From positions 3,286,001-3,350,000 of the forward strand of contig AP018536.1 of NCBI GenBank assembly GCA_003584705.1: 64,000 nt of DNA. The letters run 5' to 3'. The translations under genes were made by a program, and so were the position numbers. This stretch comes from Lachnospiraceae bacterium GAM79. Its GTDB lineage: Bacteria; Bacillota; Clostridia; Lachnospirales; Lachnospiraceae. Under the pieces are notes generated by a model. It had not been told where the DNA came from. It saw nothing but the letters and a program-made list of their open reading frames with translations, and made no database searches. Numbering within the stretch: position 1 is the stretch's first letter; the number at the start of each line of letters is the position of its first letter. Of the stretch, positions 18,462-27,783 are shown piece after piece.

Positions 18462-20126
18462 ATGAATACTAACACGAACAATCACAAAACTTCATATTCC
18501 ATTACACGTGGACTGTTTTTCCTGATCATGTGTTCTGTGATTTTTACGGTACTGTACTACAGTCTGCCCAGGCAGAACCGTGAGCCGGCAATATCGGATT
18601 ATATTGACTTTTCAGAAGGCTGGACCACCTCCGATGGAAGCCCCGTTGATTTTTCCCATATCAGCGGCACCTGCACAGTGACCAAGAAGCTTCCTGCGCT
18701 GACTCACGACATGGCACTTTTCTTTTTTTATAAAAGTTCCAATGTGACGATCCTGATAGACGACCGGCTGATCTATGAGACCATGCAGCCAGAGAGAGTT
18801 TTCTTCGGCAAGACACCGGGAGCCTCTTATGTCTCTCTGCCGATCTACCGGGAAGATTCCGGGCGCACGCTCACCCTGGTGATCGATAATCCTTACAGAG
18901 ACGGCAGTGGCAAGATCAATCATATGTACCTGGGGCGTAGTGAAGATATTCTGATAAGCCGCATCCGCGACAAGGCACCCGGATTCGGCATCAGCTTCCT
19001 GATCGCCCATCTTGGTCTGGCATTTATCCTGTTTTATCTGCCATTACACAAGAAGCACATCATCGGCAGTGAGATGCTTTATCTGGGATTATTTGCTCTG
19101 AATACCGGTATCTTTATGTTGGCAGATAACCGTATGCTGCAACTGATCCTGCGTAACAGCCATATTTATCATACAATTGCGGAACTTTTTATGATGCTGA
19201 TCACCATTCCACTGTTTCTGTACCTTGGCAAAATGTATACAGAGTACTCCCCTGTGATGGTACAGACAGTATGCCTGATCAGTGTCATGGATTTCAGTAT
19301 ACGTTTCTGCCTGAATCTGACCGGTCTCAAGGACTTCCATGAAAGTCTTCGTCTGACCCATATTACTTTTGGCATTCTGATCGCACTTGTTATCTATGCC
19401 ATCGGCAAGGGGTTTTATCAGAATCAAAGGCAGCATCTGAAGCACAATCTATATCATAACCTTGGAATTCTGTGTCTGTGCTTTGGCGTTCTACTGGATA
19501 TCCTGCTGCTATGGTTCGGCAGTGCTCCCGAGACCAGCTTCTTCACACGGATCGGTGTGCTTATGTTCCTGATCATGGAAGCAGTCCAGGTTACCCTGCG
19601 CCTCATGACCAACTATCAGGAAGGTGTTCGCATGCAGCTGCTCAGCCGCCTGGCTTATCGCGACGGTCTAACCGACCTGCTGAACCGTACTTCCTATATG
19701 GAAGAATTGAAAAGACTGGACGCATCCCATAATTTTCATGTGTTGCTGGCACTGTACGATGTGAATAGCCTCAAATATGTGAACGACACCTACGGTCACC
19801 AAAGCGGTGATGAAATGATCCGCCGGGTAGCGGATACTCTGTCGGCACATCTCGGTTCCTTAGGAAAATGTTACCGAATCGGCGGAGATGAGTTCGTATT
19901 TCTGTCGACCGCAACCGATTCTGAAAAAGAATTTCTCAAGCTGCAAAGAGATTTCGAAGCGTCTCTGGGAGTTCTGAAGCTTCCGGACGGTTCCGAGCAT
20001 CCCATTACTGTAGCCATGGGATATTCCGTACTGACCCATAATATGCCTCGTTCCATGGACGATATGGTCCGGGAGGCCGATGCCAAAATGTATGAGGCGA
20101 AACGACGAATGAAAACAGAAAATTGA
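18462..20126 (+). CDS. Membrane diguanylate cyclase (7TM sensor plus GGDEF)
   Basis: 554 residues from ATG 18462 (MNTNTNNHKTS). Upstream in-frame starts lie before or inside the promoter and are rejected. One helix is at about 15-35. An extracellular domain at about 40-180 contains VTILIDDRLIYETMQPERVFFG and TPGASYVSLP, similar to 7TMR-DISM sensors. About seven helices follow (190-400). The C-terminal GGDEF domain runs from about 415, with DGLTDLLNR and the active site RIGGDEFVFL near 492. It should make cyclic-di-GMP. No RxxD inhibition site is seen five residues before GGDEF (SLGKCY is there instead). It is divergent from the AGCS gene. Confidence 0.9.
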   Translation: MNTNTNNHKTSYSITRGLFFLIMCSVIFTVLYYSLPRQNREPAISDYIDFSEGWTTSDGSPVDFSHISGTCTVTKKLPALTHDMALFFFYKSSNVTILIDDRLIYETMQPERVFFGKTPGASYVSLPIYREDSGRTLTLVIDNPYRDGSGKINHMYLGRSEDILISRIRDKAPGFGISFLIAHLGLAFILFYLPLHKKHIIGSEMLYLGLFALNTGIFMLADNRMLQLILRNSHIYHTIAELFMMLITIPLFLYLGKMYTEYSPVMVQTVCLISVMDFSIRFCLNLTGLKDFHESLRLTHITFGILIALVIYAIGKGFYQNQRQHLKHNLYHNLGILCLCFGVLLDILLLWFGSAPETSFFTRIGVLMFLIMEAVQVTLRLMTNYQEGVRMQLLSRLAYRDGLTDLLNRTSYMEELKRLDASHNFHVLLALYDVNSLKYVNDTYGHQSGDEMIRRVADTLSAHLGSLGKCYRIGGDEFVFLSTATDSEKEFLKLQRDFEASLGVLKLPDGSEHPITVAMGYSVLTHNMPRSMDDMVREADAKMYEAKRRMKTEN

Positions 20127-20902
20127 TCATAGGATTTGCAGCGTTTTTGCTGACAATCTTATGAATAGCGTGGCTCATTGCAGAGAACTGCCAACAAATG
20201 TGGAGTGCCCTTTGCGAAACATTTATGAATTGGGGACATGGCTCGTAACGTAGGGTTGCCATAGCCCCCACGCAGAAAGGACTCCCCCCCGACTCGGATG
20301 CTAGCTACAACTGTGGATTTTCTAAAGGAAAGTGGTCAAGTGTTTCTCATCATGACGGGGCCGCCTTTACGCTGCCATCCATGTCTCTTACCGGCTAAAG
20401 CGAACATCGTGTTCGCGTTGCCCCTGCGGCTTAACCACTTTCTAAGAAAATCTCACAGTCTCCGCCGCATCTACGCCCGGGGAGCAGTCCTTTTCTGCTG
20501 GAAACCTTCCGCCTCACTGTGGACACAGGTGATAGGAACAAGCTTCTCTGTATCCTTAAACCAAGGTATGGGGCGTTACGCACAATATTTGATAATTAAG
20601 CCCCGCTATCGTAAGACTGCCGGGGCTTAATTGACTAAATTTGATGATTACGCCCCGCGTATCGTAAACTATCGGGGCTTAATTGACTAAATTTGATGAT
20701 TACGCCCCGCGTATCGTAAACTATCGGGGCTTAATTGACTAAATTTAATGATTACGCCCCGCGTATCGTAAACTGCCGGGGCTTAATTGACTAAATTTAA
20801 TGATTACGCCCCGCGTAGCGAATAAGACAGCGATTTGTGTGCAAGCGCCCATCGCTGTCCTCACTATGCCTATGCGCGGCTCATTGCCCGCGTAACTCTC
20901 AA
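20127..20902. repeat. Structured non-coding region with an element related to 6636-7147
   Basis: No protein gene is credible in these 776 bases. An imperfect long stem runs from about 20271 to 20505: GCAGAAAGGACTcc on the left, AGTCCTTTTCTGC on the right. Its centre, read on the minus strand, matches the centre of the 6636-7147 element, including GCGAACACGATGTTCGC (20400-20416), GACATGGATGG and AGGCGGCCCCGTCATGA. The right end TAACTCTCAA (20893-20902) equals the terminal repeat of that element and again touches a stop codon. A 52-bp tandem array (20588-20817) and a stem GACAGCGAT/ATCGCTGTC (about 20827-20860) lie inside. Confidence 0.7.
20588..20817. repeat. 52-bp tandem repeat array, four copies and a partial fifth
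   Basis: Copies start at 20588, 20640, 20692, 20744 and 20796 (incomplete). Each has GCCCCG then, about 15 bases later, CGGGGC followed by TTAATTGACTAAA, so each can fold as a GC stem with a T-rich tail like a small terminator. Copy 1 is the most divergent and copies 2-4 differ at only a few positions. No spacer diversity is present, so this is not CRISPR. Confidence 0.9.
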
Positions 20903-22252
20903 TTAACTACGCTTGGCAGCATGTTCCAAATAGAGAAAAAAAGCCACATTCAGAACAATGCCCACTGCAGTAGAGATGGGGGCTGCGAGGCCGATATTGG
21001 TGAGACTTGCGTCCGGTTGGATACTCATATAGTAAGCGAAAGGAAGTCGGACGAGAAGTGTCTGGATCAGTCCCTGAAGCATGACCCACACGGTCTTGCC
21101 ATTACCGTTAAAATATCCCATCATGCTGAACAGCACAGCAGTCAATAGTGTCTCCGGTGCGAAACCTTTCAGATACTCATACCCTCTCTGCACCACTGCC
21201 GCATCCGCGGAGAAGATACCTGCCAGCAGATCCCCCCGGAAGAACACCAGTGAAAAGGCAAAGCATCCCACCAAAAGTCCGATGCCGATACCGGTGAACA
21301 TGGTCTTCTTCGCCCGCTTCTGTTCTCCGGCACCTACATTCTGTGACACGAAAGAAGAAGTGGACTGCATCAGTGCACTGGGGATCAGCATGGCAAAGTT
21401 AACGATTTTGCATGCCACGCCGTAGCCAGAGGAAGCTTCCAGTCCCAGGCGGTTGACAAAGGCACACAGTGCCAGGAAAGAGCCTTGCGTCAGACACTCC
21501 TGCAAAGCTAACGGCAGACCAATCTGCAGGAATTTACCGCACTGGGGATTCCAACGGAAATCGTATCCGGTAATGGTAAAGGGCAGTCCCTTTTTCACAA
21601 GGCGTACAATTGCAAACACTACGCTCAATGCCTGTGCAAAAACAGTAGCCAGCGCTGCTCCCATGGCATCCATGCCCAGTCCTGCCACCAGCACCAGATC
21701 ACCCACGACATTGACAATGCACGCCACGAATACAAACAGCAGCGGGGAATTGCTGTCACCCAGTCCACGGAAAATGGCTGACAATACATTATATGCCACA
21801 ATAAAAAAGATTCCGGCACCGCAGATCCGGATGTAAGCAGCGGTCAGCCCTACCGCCTCTTCCGGTGCCTGCATGAGAACCGCAATAGGACGGGCAAAGC
21901 CCACCATAATTACAAACAGCACCAGCGAGATCGCTGCAAATACAACGGTTCCGCCGCCGATGATACTGCCGATCTGCTCCTCCTTCTTCTCTCCCAGATA
22001 CCGTGCGATCAGCACGGTGATACCCATTGCCAGCTGAGTCACCACAAAGGTCACCAGATTCAGCACCTGACTGCCGGTGGATACACCGGAAAGTCCGGAG
22101 GTGGAGCCGAAACGTCCCACTACCAGCAGATCCACTGCACCGTAGGCCGCCTGTAAGATCAGTGCTCCCAAAATAGGAACCATAAAGCGAAGTAATTTTT
22201 TCAAAATACTTCCCTGTGTAAAATCCATCATGTCATTTTCTTTATTTTTCAA
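20903..22252 (-). CDS. MATE-family efflux transporter
   Basis: 449 residues with twelve hydrophobic segments. It opens FTQGSILKKLLRFMVPILGALILQAAYGAVD, then LLVVGRFGSTSGLSGVSTGSQ, matching the MATE family of cation-coupled multidrug exporters. The likely start is a TTG at 22252, because GAGGAGAGAG lies about 8 bases before it; ATG 22231 is the alternative. The start overlaps the end of the MarR gene by 11 bases, so the two should be one operon, with MarR probably repressing the pump. Confidence 0.9.
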   Translation of the reverse strand: MKNKENDMMDFTQGSILKKLLRFMVPILGALILQAAYGAVDLLVVGRFGSTSGLSGVSTGSQVLNLVTFVVTQLAMGITVLIARYLGEKKEEQIGSIIGGGTVVFAAISLVLFVIMVGFARPIAVLMQAPEEAVGLTAAYIRICGAGIFFIVAYNVLSAIFRGLGDSNSPLLFVFVACIVNVVGDLVLVAGLGMDAMGAALATVFAQALSVVFAIVRLVKKGLPFTITGYDFRWNPQCGKFLQIGLPLALQECLTQGSFLALCAFVNRLGLEASSGYGVACKIVNFAMLIPSALMQSTSSFVSQNVGAGEQKRAKKTMFTGIGIGLLVGCFAFSLVFFRGDLLAGIFSADAAVVQRGYEYLKGFAPETLLTAVLFSMMGYFNGNGKTVWVMLQGLIQTLLVRLPFAYYMSIQPDASLTNIGLAAPISTAVGIVLNVAFFLYLEHAAKRS

Positions 22253-22694
22253 AATACTCTCTCCTCTCGCACATCACCTGATAAAAAGTCTCTATGGCGT
22301 GTATCATAGCTTCCGCATCTGCTTCGGAAATGCTCTCCAGATACGGTGCCAGACCGGAAAAATAATTCTCGTTATATTTTTCCGACAACTTTCGTCCCTC
22401 TTCGGTCAAGGAAATATAGGTGATCCTACCGTCCTCCGTTGCATTCGTTTTCCGCAGATATCCCTTTTTTTCCATTTCCTTCACAGTCCGGGTCACACCG
22501 GGACGGGGGATGTTCAGATAGTCGCTGATATCTGAAATCTTCACAGCGACACCCTGTCGCTCCAGAATCTGGATCACATCCAGAAAATGAATATAAGAGG
22601 GGGTCACGCCTGAGGGCAGCGCCGGAAGCATCTCCCGGATTCTTTTTGCCTGATAACAGGCATCCAACATTCGTTTTATGGTCTGAACCGTCAT
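22242..22694 (-). CDS. MarR-family transcriptional regulator
   Basis: 150 residues from ATG 22694 (MTVQTIKRML), which has AGAGAGG 7 bases upstream; an ATG at 22724 is in frame but lacks a site. The winged helix-turn-helix covers about 30-105: VAVKISDISDYLNIPRPGVTR and the wing ATEDGRITYISLTEEGRKL. Such regulators dimerise on operators and often respond to phenolic compounds or drugs. It precedes and overlaps the MATE gene, a classic arrangement. Confidence 0.92.
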   Translation of the reverse strand: MTVQTIKRMLDACYQAKRIREMLPALPSGVTPSYIHFLDVIQILERQGVAVKISDISDYLNIPRPGVTRTVKEMEKKGYLRKTNATEDGRITYISLTEEGRKLSEKYNENYFSGLAPYLESISEADAEAMIHAIETFYQVMCERREYFEK

Positions 22695-22897
22695 TCTTTT
22701 TCCTCTCTGATATCTTTTTTCCATTCTTTAATTGCCTTTATAGTTACCACTAGTAATTATCTTTGGTAATTATATGTAAACATTTCAGATTTGTCAATGA
22801 GATATTTCATAAACACAAAAACAGCAGACTCTTTTGGAGAATCTGCTGTTTTCCTTTCTCTTCATTCAGATCATGAAGTTTCCACCTGGATGATTGT

Positions 22898-24370
22898 TTA
22901 CGCATCCGATCTGGCATAGGCATTTTTCATCTGTCCGCTAAGTTCGTACAGTACCTTGTCCAGCGTGTCGACTGCTGCCTCCCGCAGCATTTGGGCCGTC
23001 TTTTCGTTGGCTTCTTCCTGCAATTTCTTACGTTTGTCCTCTTCGTTCTCCTGCGCCAGCAATGCATCGTAGCGATTCAGGATCACATGGCTCTTCGCCG
23101 CCACATTTTCCTGATAGCGCTCAATGTGGAACACGGATTTGTTGTAAGAAGCATCTGCCATGGCTGCGATCATACGGCTCATCCAGTAGAAGTTCTCCGT
23201 GGAGACTTTTCCGGTGGTCGCTGACAGGTACTCAGGTGTCCTGTCGATGCCGGTATAAAAAGGTGCCAGTACATTAAAGGCATTAGAGGCCAGCGCCAGC
23301 CACTGAACCGGCTCTCCCTCCGGACGCATCTGGATCAGGGTCATGACGTCATTGCGGTTGATGCCGATGGAACGATAGGCTCCCCGCATGGACTTATCTC
23401 CATAAGCCGCATAAGGATCGTAGGGCGTTCCCTGATAATGGGAAGACAGCACATATTTCACATCTTCCACCGTGATCTTCTTCTCCGGCACCATGCACCA
23501 GGGCAGATCATCGGAAAACGGTGTGTACTCTGCATTCGGGCCATCCCAGACCTTTGTACGGGGATTCAGGGTCCGCAGCATATACCAGGCTCTTGCGGTA
23601 TTGTATACATGATCGGAATCGTCATGGCTTCCAAAGGCATCTCTGGCGGAAAAACTGCCGTCCTGTGACAGATCCAGGTGGTTCTTTTCAATAAATTCTT
23701 TCAGATCCGCGGAACACATATGCTCCTTTTGCTCCGTCAGCGCATCTTCCAGATCAAAGGCATCGATTCCGAACTGGTTCGGCATCACCACATAAGCGTC
23801 GTCCGGCACTCTCCGGGCAATCCAGTGATGGCCGCCGATGGTCTCCAGCCACCAGATCTCGTTTTTATCGGAAAAAGCAATCCCGTTCATCTCGTAGGTA
23901 CCGTATTTCTCCAACAGGCTTCCCAGACGTGTGACACCCTCTCTGGCACTGTGAATGTAAGGAAGCACCAGAGACACAATGTCCTCCTCGCCGATGCCGC
24001 CGGAGATCTCTTCCACACCATCCTTCGCCGGAACATATTCCACCAGTGGATCCGCTCCCAGAACTCTGGCATTGGAAGTGATGGTCTCTGTGGCCGTCAT
24101 GCCCACACCTGCCGCATTGACACCGTGCGCTGCCCAGATACCCTCTCCGTCCAGTGCATTGGGGACTGCGGTATAACGCATGGGATCCTCCGGCAGATCG
24201 ATCTCCACATGGGAAAGCACGGATTTGTATTTTTTCGGCTGTTCTTCCGGATGCACCACAACGAATTTCTTCGGTGTGAACTGCCCCGAAGGAGAATCGT
24301 CATTCCGGGCGATCATGGTGGAACCGTCATAAGATGCATTTTTTCCTACTAATATGGTTGTACATGGCAT
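22898..24370 (-). CDS. C69-family dipeptidase
   Basis: 490 residues from the second ATG (24370), 8 bases after AGGAGG; the ATG six bases earlier is too close. It begins MPCTTILVGKNASYDGSTMI; the Cys at position 3 is the expected N-terminal nucleophile of the Ntn-hydrolase family. RNDDS and the block YNTARAWYMLRTLNPRTKVW also fit. No signal peptide is seen, so it is likely cytosolic, cutting dipeptides with broad specificity. The GH28 gene ends 74 bases upstream on the same strand. Confidence 0.92.
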   Translation of the reverse strand: MPCTTILVGKNASYDGSTMIARNDDSPSGQFTPKKFVVVHPEEQPKKYKSVLSHVEIDLPEDPMRYTAVPNALDGEGIWAAHGVNAAGVGMTATETITSNARVLGADPLVEYVPAKDGVEEISGGIGEEDIVSLVLPYIHSAREGVTRLGSLLEKYGTYEMNGIAFSDKNEIWWLETIGGHHWIARRVPDDAYVVMPNQFGIDAFDLEDALTEQKEHMCSADLKEFIEKNHLDLSQDGSFSARDAFGSHDDSDHVYNTARAWYMLRTLNPRTKVWDGPNAEYTPFSDDLPWCMVPEKKITVEDVKYVLSSHYQGTPYDPYAAYGDKSMRGAYRSIGINRNDVMTLIQMRPEGEPVQWLALASNAFNVLAPFYTGIDRTPEYLSATTGKVSTENFYWMSRMIAAMADASYNKSVFHIERYQENVAAKSHVILNRYDALLAQENEEDKRKKLQEEANEKTAQMLREAAVDTLDKVLYELSGQMKNAYARSDA

Positions 24371-24444
24371 AATCATTACCTCCTGATACTGTGTTTCAAA
24401 ATTTTCTTCTCCGGCACCGGAAATCTGTGTTCCAGTCCTGGCAC

Positions 24445-25755
24445 TTATGCCAGCTTCTGTCCGTTAATGACTACATTTTGAATTGTCTCCGGCCTGCCCT
24501 GTAAAGGCTCGATCTTTGTGAACTGTCTGCAGCCGGTGACTTCAATATTCTCCATCTGCAGATTTCTGAAATACGGGATGTCGTCCTCATTTTCCATGGC
24601 AATGGTCTCTTCCCGGTTCAGGGAATTGAGCACATAGGACATGGTCAGGATCACTGCCTCGCCCTTGATCTCGCTCATATGGATATTGCGGAGAGTGATA
24701 TTTTCCACCACACCGCCGCGGCCCAGCGCACTCTTCATGCGGACACCCACATCGGTTCCCACGAAAGTACAGTTCTCCACCAGAATATCCTTTACTCCGC
24801 GGGACATCTCACTGCCGATGACGAAGCCGCCATGGCCTTCGTTCACCAGACAGTCATGGATGTAAACATTGCTGCAGGGCCCCTGAATCTTGCGGGCAAT
24901 GGCATTTTTGCCGGACTTCATGCAGATGGCATCATCTCCGGTCTCAAAAACACTGTGATGAATATGCACATTAGTGCAGGACTCCACATCAATGCCGTCA
25001 CCGTTCTGGGCATAATAAGGATTGCGGACTTGTATATGCTCCACCGTAAGGTTCTCGCAGAAATAGGGGTGGATATTCCATGCCGGAGAGTTCATGAACG
25101 TTACGCCTTGCAGAAGCACATTTTTGCAATGGCGCAGACTGATCATCACCGGGCGGTAAAAATCGTAATAGGGTGCCGCGGCGGCCAGTGCTTCCTCGGT
25201 GTTTCCCTGAATGTTGTGGTGATTTCCTTTTAAAATCGACTCTGTGGGCATCCAGATCGCTGTTTCTTTCGTCTCTAACACATAAGGGCTGATGGTAAAC
25301 AACGCATCCCACTGTTTTTCCGTCATCTTAAACTTCTTGATCGGACGCCATTTATCACCGCTGCCGTCAATGATGCCTTCTCCGGTAATGGCGATGTTTT
25401 CTGCATTTTCCGCGGTAACGGGAGATACGGTGCGAATGCAGTCCTGACCTTCATAGCTGGTGATCCGCAGCGGATAGTCCTCTTTGGACTTGATGAATTT
25501 TAACATAGCCTGACTGTCCAGATGAAGATTGACACCGCTTAACAGCCGGAGCGGAGCCACCGCCCAGATGCCTGCGGGAACTCTTACCGTACCGCCCCCC
25601 TGCTCCGACACTTCGCAAATCGCGCGGTTAATGGCCTCCGCATTGTGTCTGCCGGTCTCGATCTGCAAATCGCCGCTCTTCGCGCCGTATTCTGCTATGG
25701 ACACCTCCCGGTCCGGGAACTGGGGAATTTCTACTTTATAATTCTGATTATACAT
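24445..25755 (-). CDS. Glycoside hydrolase family 28 (polygalacturonase-like)
   Basis: 436 residues. The pectin-lyase-type beta-helix is recognised by the GH28 catalytic set: QNGDGIDVESC near residue 245, TGDDAICMKSGKN near 271, GHGGFVIGSEMS near 302 and VRMKSALGRGG near 335. The enzyme would hydrolyse galacturonan or rhamnogalacturonan oligomers. There is no signal peptide, so the substrate is probably an imported oligosaccharide. AAAGGAG lies 12 bases before the ATG. No transporter or other pectin gene is nearby. Confidence 0.9.
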   Translation of the reverse strand: MYNQNYKVEIPQFPDREVSIAEYGAKSGDLQIETGRHNAEAINRAICEVSEQGGGTVRVPAGIWAVAPLRLLSGVNLHLDSQAMLKFIKSKEDYPLRITSYEGQDCIRTVSPVTAENAENIAITGEGIIDGSGDKWRPIKKFKMTEKQWDALFTISPYVLETKETAIWMPTESILKGNHHNIQGNTEEALAAAAPYYDFYRPVMISLRHCKNVLLQGVTFMNSPAWNIHPYFCENLTVEHIQVRNPYYAQNGDGIDVESCTNVHIHHSVFETGDDAICMKSGKNAIARKIQGPCSNVYIHDCLVNEGHGGFVIGSEMSRGVKDILVENCTFVGTDVGVRMKSALGRGGVVENITLRNIHMSEIKGEAVILTMSYVLNSLNREETIAMENEDDIPYFRNLQMENIEVTGCRQFTKIEPLQGRPETIQNVVINGQKLA

Positions 25756-25878
25756 GGTTATTGTTTTCTCCTTTGAATATTTTCATGGATACTTTCACAT
25801 TTTCTATGTTTCTGATTCTAGCGTGTTCCGTTTCGGACTTCCACCCGGTTTTTGCGTTTTTCCGAAGGGTTCTACTGC

Positions 25879-26559
25879 TTATTTGTGCCCTTCCGCGCAG
25901 ATCCAGTCCTCGCCGTCTTTTAAGTGAATCCGTACCTCTTCAAATCCTGCATTTTCCAGCAGTTCCCGGAATTCTTCCGGTGTGGGATTAAACAGATGGA
26001 ATCTTTGAATGTTTTCCCGCACCTGTTCCGGCAGATCCTCCTTCTGGTAAATGTCGGCCACCAGTAAAAAGGTTCCCTGCTCCTTCAATACCCGGTAGAC
26101 TTCTTTCAGATTCTCCGCGGGATCCGGCCAGAAATAAAAGCTTTCCACCGTAATGATCTTGTCAAAAGCATTGTCCGCAAAGGGCAGTTTTTCCACTGAG
26201 GCTTCCACGAGATCCATTTTTCCCTGCTGCAGTGCTTCTGCATTGGTTTTCCCGGAAAGCTCCAGTGAAGTGGCGGAATAATCCACTCCGGTCAGATGTC
26301 CGTCACGCACCTCTTCACTCATGCGTTTCAGAGTTGCTCCTCCACCGCAGCCGATGTCCAGAATCCGGTCATTCTCCCGGATCTTCCAGTGTTCCAACGC
26401 CCAGCCGGTCACTGCGTAGTGGCTTTCGTTCATGCGGCGCAGCATCTTCTCCCCATCCTCCCCGACCGGTTTCCCGGGGTTGCCGGAGATGGTGATCTCC
26501 TGCTGGGTGCGTTCGTTGGTGGTTAGGTTCATGGTATTATTCTCTGTTTTTTCAGTCAT
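25879..26559 (-). CDS. Class I SAM-dependent methyltransferase
   Basis: 226 residues from ATG 26559 (MTEKTENN) behind AGAAGGA. The reading frame stays open upstream but without a ribosome site or plausible protein. The methyltransferase fold shows ILDIGCGGGATLKRM near residue 59 (SAM-binding motif I), TGVDYSATSLE near 84, VEASVEKLPFADNAFDKI near 110 and FYFWPDP. It resembles UbiE/Methyltransf_11 proteins; the substrate cannot be told. It is divergent from the dihydrouridine synthase gene. Confidence 0.88.
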   Translation of the reverse strand: MTEKTENNTMNLTTNERTQQEITISGNPGKPVGEDGEKMLRRMNESHYAVTGWALEHWKIRENDRILDIGCGGGATLKRMSEEVRDGHLTGVDYSATSLELSGKTNAEALQQGKMDLVEASVEKLPFADNAFDKIITVESFYFWPDPAENLKEVYRVLKEQGTFLLVADIYQKEDLPEQVRENIQRFHLFNPTPEEFRELLENAGFEEVRIHLKDGEDWICAEGHK

Positions 26560-26796
26560 GATCTTTATTCCTTCTTCCAGCCGCTTTCTTTTTGGATCTT
26601 TGCGGTTTTCTTTGCAATTTTTACTATCTCTATTATAATAGTAACTGTTTATAATCATGTAAAGGGCAATCCCGTTATTGAGAATATCTCTGCATAAGGG
26701 ATTTGGCAAAACACCCGATACAAAGTACAATCTGCGAAAGCATACGCCGGAAATGCAGTGGAACGCTTGCAGGTTACGGAAAGGCATACATTTTTT

Positions 26797-27762
26797 ATGA
26801 AATATTATCTTGCCCCCATGGAGGGACTGACCACTTATAATTTCCGCACTAACTGGAACCGCTGTTACGGCGGCATGGACAAATATTTTACCCCTTTTAT
26901 CTCCAATCGGCACATGAACAGCAGAGAACGCAACGATGTGCTTCCGGAACATAATGTGGGCATGTACACCGTACCGCAGATCCTGACCAATAAGGCGGAG
27001 GAATTTCTGTCGCTGGCAGAGCAGCTGGCCGGATATGGCTACCACGAGGTCAATCTGAATCTGGGCTGTCCTTCCGGGACGGTGGTGGCAAGAAACCGTG
27101 GTGCCGGCTTCTTAGGCACGCCCCGGGAACTGGAGAATTTTCTGGACGAGATCTTCGAAAAATGTCCACTGGAAATCTCCATCAAGACCCGCATCGGCAT
27201 GGACTACATGGATGAATGGGCTCCACTGCTTAAAATATATCAAAAATTCCCCATCAAGGAACTGATCATTCACCCCAGACTGCAAAAGGAAGGTTACAAG
27301 GGGACACCCCATCTGGAGGCTTTCGCAGAGGCGGTGGAAGCCCTGCAATGTCCGCTGTGCTATAACGGGGATATTACCTCTCCGGAGTCGCTAACGCAGA
27401 TTCTTACGAAGCTTCCCAGTATCGATACGGTCATGATCGGCCGGGGAATTTTGCAGAATCCGGGATTATTGCAGGAATTGAAGGCTGCCTCCACGGAGAG
27501 TGTTGCGCTGCCGTCTTGTGAAGAGCGGCTGGCTGTCCTGAAGGAATTCCACACTTCCCTCCTGACCGGTTATCAGGAGATCATGTCCGGCGATACCAAT
27601 ACGCTCTATAAGATGAAGGATCTCTGGACTTTCTTAAGCCACAGCTTCGAATCTCCGGACAAATACGTAAAAAAGATCCGCAAAGCCACAGATGCCAGCG
27701 ACTATAAGCTGGCCGTCAATGCGTTATTCCGGGAGTGCGCATTGCAGTCGGAGAATTCTTGA
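26797..27762 (+). CDS. tRNA-dihydrouridine synthase family protein
   Basis: 321 residues from ATG 26797 (MKYYLAPMEGLT), the conserved start of Dus proteins; an ATG at 26758 is in frame but adds an unrelated stretch. It is an FMN-dependent TIM barrel that reduces uridine in tRNA. LNLGCPSGTVVARNRGAGFL carries the catalytic Cys (near residue 90). Substrate/FMN contacts are KTRIGMD, ELIIHPRLQKEGYKG, CYNGDITS and VMIGRGILQNP. The position modified is not clear from sequence. Confidence 0.92.
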   Translation: MKYYLAPMEGLTTYNFRTNWNRCYGGMDKYFTPFISNRHMNSRERNDVLPEHNVGMYTVPQILTNKAEEFLSLAEQLAGYGYHEVNLNLGCPSGTVVARNRGAGFLGTPRELENFLDEIFEKCPLEISIKTRIGMDYMDEWAPLLKIYQKFPIKELIIHPRLQKEGYKGTPHLEAFAEAVEALQCPLCYNGDITSPESLTQILTKLPSIDTVMIGRGILQNPGLLQELKAASTESVALPSCEERLAVLKEFHTSLLTGYQEIMSGDTNTLYKMKDLWTFLSHSFESPDKYVKKIRKATDASDYKLAVNALFRECALQSENS

Positions 27763-27783
27763 TCCTGACATCATCCCATACCT

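Noticed and set aside
20588..20817. Tandem 52-bp array as a CRISPR array
   Set aside because: The units are contiguous and uniform with no unique spacers, and there are no cas genes in the window.
26560..27045. N-terminal extension of the methyltransferase to 388 residues
   Set aside because: The extra stretch overlaps the divergent Dus gene and has no similarity or ribosome site; ATG 26559 is well supported.
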